Positions 58,108 through 61,488 of a stretch of DNA of 61,488 nt are shown here, piece by piece; within the stretch, counting starts at the first letter, position 1, and the number at the start of each line of letters is the position of its first letter. The position numbers and the translations under genes are program-made. The stretch is from Trichoplax adhaerens. Taxonomy: Eukaryota > Placozoa > Uniplacotomia > Trichoplacea > Trichoplacidae. The stretch covers positions 57,823 to 119,310 of the forward strand of contig NW_002060953.1 in the NCBI RefSeq assembly GCF_000150275.1, in the 5' to 3' direction. The notes beneath the pieces are model-generated. The model did not search any database. It saw nothing but the letters and a program-made list of their open reading frames with translations, and had not been told where the DNA came from.

Positions 58108-58372
58108 TTGCTTTAATTGGGCTTGAATTATTTCTTGCAGGTCACGAAAATATCGTAACGGAATTTTTTGATCTTCTGATTTTTCAACCCATTGTTCTTT
58201 AACTAGATCCAATAAGCCTCTAACTTTTCTTCCATAAACCAATTTGAAGGGCGAGAATCCAGTAGATTCTTGCGGAACTTCGCGATAAGCAAACAACAGA
58301 TATGGGAGATAAGTATCCCAAGTTTTTGGTTTATCTTGAGTAAAGCGCTTTAACATTTTCTTTAACAGATTA
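58108..58372 (-). pseudogene. Ty3/gypsy integrase C-terminal fragment
   Basis: Minus strand, one open frame. LLKKMLKRFTQDKPKTWDTY, LPYLLFAYREVPQESTGFSP and FKLVYGRKVRGLLDLVKEQW are the characteristic end of the integrase core and the conserved TGFSPF..VYGR region of Ty3/gypsy elements (insertion of element cDNA into the genome). The zinc-binding region and the first two catalytic acids are absent, so the fragment is nonfunctional. Integrase here precedes RNase H, the reverse of normal pol order, showing rearrangement. Its upstream codons come from the fold-back arm and are not part of the domain. Confidence 0.82.
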
Positions 58373-58462
58373 TATGAAGAAATGATAATTAATAAAACGT
58401 CAATCCTCACAAACAATAATTAATATTACTTAATAATTAGGACGAGCTTTCGCATCGTAACA
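58373..58462 (-). repeat. fold-back arm, right (90 nt)
   Basis: Reverse complement of 57869-57958 with about five mismatches. Spacer between arms is 414 nt and consists of the pol fragments. I see no target duplication outside the arms (left flank TAATC, right flank AAGCA). Confidence 0.88.
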
Positions 58463-61334
58463 AAGCATATAAATAAAAATTAATACTAAGGGTAAATTAA
58501 TATTATTCTGCTAACTGCCAGTAACAGTAGTAGACGATAGCTGGTATGATGATGAGACGCAGGCAGTTTGTCGTATAATCCACCAATTTGCTGAATTTTA
58601 TGATGGAAGAAAGTGAACAAATTTTCTATTTACAGTATTATGTTCTAAATCGTAATACGTCATGTTAACTGCAACCATGTTACTTCTACGGTACTTATAA
58701 TTAAATCGAACTTATTTCGTTGTCCATGAATAGGATATTTTTCGTCACAAGGCTTTGTATGACAAGTTTATTGAGAACCATTGAATGTTTCATTTGTAGT
58801 AAATAGATTTTGCTACTCAAATAACATTCAATGTCATTCTATTTCATGGACCATCAGAAAAATGCGTCTTTGACGAGTGATCCATATCTAGTCATACTGT
58901 ATTGCTATTCCGACAAAACTGCACGACGCTGATGCTGAATATTCAACACTTTACTGTTCCTCTTTTCTTGGCTCACTGCAAGAAAACGATTCAATTGACA
59001 TTATTGCAATCATCTTTGAACGTTGCATATAGTTAGAAGCTGAGTTCAGAGTAAAACATGCAAAAGAACATTCTACGCGTGTTTTAGAGAATAAGAGTTG
59101 AGACTTGATCGAGTGAGATTTCCTACACCATAGTCTGCTAAACTACATCTGGTCCATCGTGTACCGACATGACAGTGCATCGTCTACTAAATTAGTGTAC
59201 TGTACTGAGTGATCACTACACATTGCATATTCCACATTAGTCATTGCCTTCTTGGATAAGGTTGCTGACATTAAGACAATGAAGATAAGGTCTCTGTACT
59301 AATATCAATCCTTCTGTACTGACGTTAATCACTATTCTTATCAATTCATGTTACAGCCAAAGACTTGGTTATGACAGTACTTTAGTATACAGACAGTCGA
59401 TTTTGAATTGAATCCTTTTATGGAAAGTTAGTCATGGACTACTGGATACTATCGACCGGTATGATTACGTGACTTTGTAAAATAGTTGGAGCGACTGAGC
59501 CACAACGCAGTTTAGTCTTAATCAATTATTATGCTATTTTTCTTACATTTGACAATAACTTAATAAATATCTTATTTATACCTATTTCTGATAGGTAAAT
59601 GTATTCGTCAATACATAAGATAAAGTTTTAACTGTAATTATAACATGACGAATAAAATAAAACATAGAATTATCAGTGTGCCAGAATACAATCTAAGATT
59701 AAAGGTTATTATAAATAATAATAATCAATATCGGTAAATAAAATCTTGAAAGACACATATTACAAAATTACTCTGAGAGCTAATATCACGTTGACGCCAT
59801 TTAAATTATCGTAATAAATGATCATCCAAATGATGGCCGTTCAGCTTTTCTTTATTATCTCCTTTCATCTTATCTTATACAGTCGAAATAAATTTCTTGT
59901 AAACCAAATTCCTCTTCAAGTTCGCCAAATGATATCATTTTCATATCACCCTCGTCATCATGCTGAACATGACGTTAAGAGATGAAGCCTAATATATAAT
60001 ATACGAACTAGTTTCTATATACTTTGTAAGATTCTATTTATTGAAGGTTATCAAGCAGACCTTAGCATCTTAAAAATCAATAAAGTCTGTAATAAAGTTG
60101 TGATAATGACGCATATATGCCAAAGATCGAGAAAAGTCCATTAAGAGAACAAGCCCTTTGTTAAGACTGCGGATATTATAATTCTTAACAATACCTATAT
60201 AAAATATGCAGCAATTATAAGAATAGATTCGAAACACGGACCTATATTATATAGAATGCTTGAGTAATAAACGATTTCACTACGATAAATTAATTGGTAT
60301 AAGATACTACGTGATCGTGTAGCTGATGTCATTACCCGTCGTGAGGTTGATCAAGAATCTTCAAAACTTTAGAAAATTAAGATTTATTGAACAAAACCTC
60401 CTTTACGAAGATACAACGTAATCGATTAGCTGAGGACCTCTAACGAGAAAGAACTATCTTACTATACTAAACTACTCGCTTATATACCTTTCCGCGTTTA
60501 CAGTCTTAGCACATTACTTACTACACACTTCAGTATTAGCATCTCAATGTCCCAACCCTCACTTGTGGCAAAGGAAAGTAAAGAACTCTAGTGTAGTTAC
60601 TTAAAACTTGGGCTATTTCTCCCAGTACTTTCAGTTTCTATGAGATAAGTATTTGAGAACTCGATTTCTCGGCTGATCTCCACAGACAACTGACTAATTA
60701 TTACACTATTCTTCACGATATGAGTCTAGCCGTTTCTTGAGCAATTTACTTACTTTATTCTACAAACACACGCGCTTAAATAGGTTTCTACAGTGAATTC
60801 CAATATTAACGAGTGAGAATTCATGCTTTACAAGTTACATTAATTAGTATAATACCATTACTAAATATACATGTCGATATTCTCAGACTTAGATAGCTAC
60901 AAGTTATCAGGTGTTAAGACGCTTGACCTTCGTCCATATACAGCTCAATTTTTAGAGATTAACACACCTTATAAACCTACAGTAAATTAACTGCTAACAA
61001 CTTCTATTTTTATCTCATTTCTACCATCCTATTATCAGCTACAAGCGCATTAAAACATAGCACATAACCTTATCTTATCTATTCATAAGCATTCATTAAT
61101 TTACAGTTACTTAATTAGTAACGGCGTACCGTGACACTCAAATACAGGATAGTTTAACCTTTCATGTGAAGCTCTAGCGTGAGCACTGTAGCGCTCCTCT
61201 TCAAAAGGATTACAGTTACTAAGCTAGCTATATTTAATACTTAAGCTTCTAACGAGAATATCTATCACATGTTGAATACAACACCTACGGTAGACATTAC
61301 TAAATATATCATCAACTTAGAATACAGTTAGGTA
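58463..61334. other. intergenic
   Basis: AT-rich. Around 60430-60560 a CTTATATACC box and TCTAACGAGAA (also near 61246) suggest an LTR-like remnant, but I could not place its ends. No gene supported. Confidence 0.4.
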
Positions 61335-61416
61335 ACAGTATACAGTTAGGCAATTAAAATGGGTGTAAGACATTACACTGTCTTACACCCATTTTAATTG
61401 CCTAACTGTATACTGT
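61335..61416. repeat. perfect 38-bp palindrome with 6-nt loop
   Basis: Left arm 61335-61372, loop TTACAC 61373-61378, right arm 61379-61416. All 38 positions pair. The core is GGGTGTAAGACA/TGTCTTACACCC. The sequence TACAGTTAGG also occurs just before the left arm (61324-61333), so the arm start is itself duplicated. No coding content. Confidence 0.97.
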
Positions 61417-61488
61417 AGCTAGATGGCTCGCTTTATTTGATCATAATTGACTCTACTATAGAATTTCACAGAATTGATACTACAGTAT
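61417..61488. other. window edge
   Basis: Seventy-two bases after the palindrome, no feature recognised. Confidence 0.5.

Noticed and set aside
1-61488. tRNA, rRNA, CRISPR or prokaryotic operon features
   Set aside because: No convincing A/B box pair, rRNA signature or regularly spaced repeat array was seen; the gene style is animal.

Overview
The window looks like nuclear DNA of an early-branching animal. It is AT-rich (roughly two thirds A+T by eye), genes are sparse, and its clear genes are intronless class A (rhodopsin-like) GPCRs of one family. Animal-type splice sites, AATAAA signals and solo LTRs are also present. A placozoan (Trichoplax/Hoilungia type) fits best because of base composition, gene spacing and single-exon receptor expansion, but this is an inference; a cnidarian or flatworm is not excluded. 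A 157-base run of N (22223-22379) marks an assembly gap.

The backbone is a same-strand (+) array of eight related receptor loci. Five are intact: 1069-2049, 13579-14580, 21133-22122, 29751-30749 and 53345-54331. Three are broken. 41777-42785 is young, with two nonsense codons and one frameshift. 7313-8589 has four nonsense codons and a 261-bp element inserted with a 5-bp target duplication. 4754-5605 is a deeply decayed fossil. All intact members keep N1.50, D2.50, the TM3-ECL2 cysteine pair and NPxxY, but none has a standard DRY motif: it reads DRC, DRL or DRF. Most carry a near-invariant TM6 entry (SIRTT..LIVGTN..CWLP) and an opsin-like ECL2 phrase (LPLLGLE.YGLGKY), without the retinal-binding lysine.

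Between the receptors lie dispersed repeats that behave as solo LTRs (TG...CA ends, TATA box, often AATAAA, target-site duplications). Family A, about 1.4 kb: 10748-12105, 24301-~25480, 31625-33088. Family B, about 550 bp: 6678-7226, 28413-28973, and 48929-49480 on the minus strand. Family C, 400-495 bp: 12122-12616 and 42907-43306. A 261-bp element, D, lies inside a receptor. Near the right end, a fold-back structure (57869-58462; two 90-nt arms) encloses rearranged Ty3/gypsy-type integrase and RNase H fragments. A perfect 38-bp palindrome with a 6-nt loop lies at 61335-61416.

Non-receptor coding signals are faint. The best is the 3' end of a spliced minus-strand gene at about 27.0-27.8 kb (donor CAG|GTGAGT, acceptor, stop, AATAAA). 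A weaker minus-strand splice cluster with a possible 15-nt microexon lies at 33.4-33.6 kb, and possible exon pieces lie at 57.1-57.8 kb. The rest is long AT-rich intergenic DNA in which I see no supported gene. The array reads as a birth-and-death receptor cluster in which duplication, point decay and LTR insertion are all visible together.
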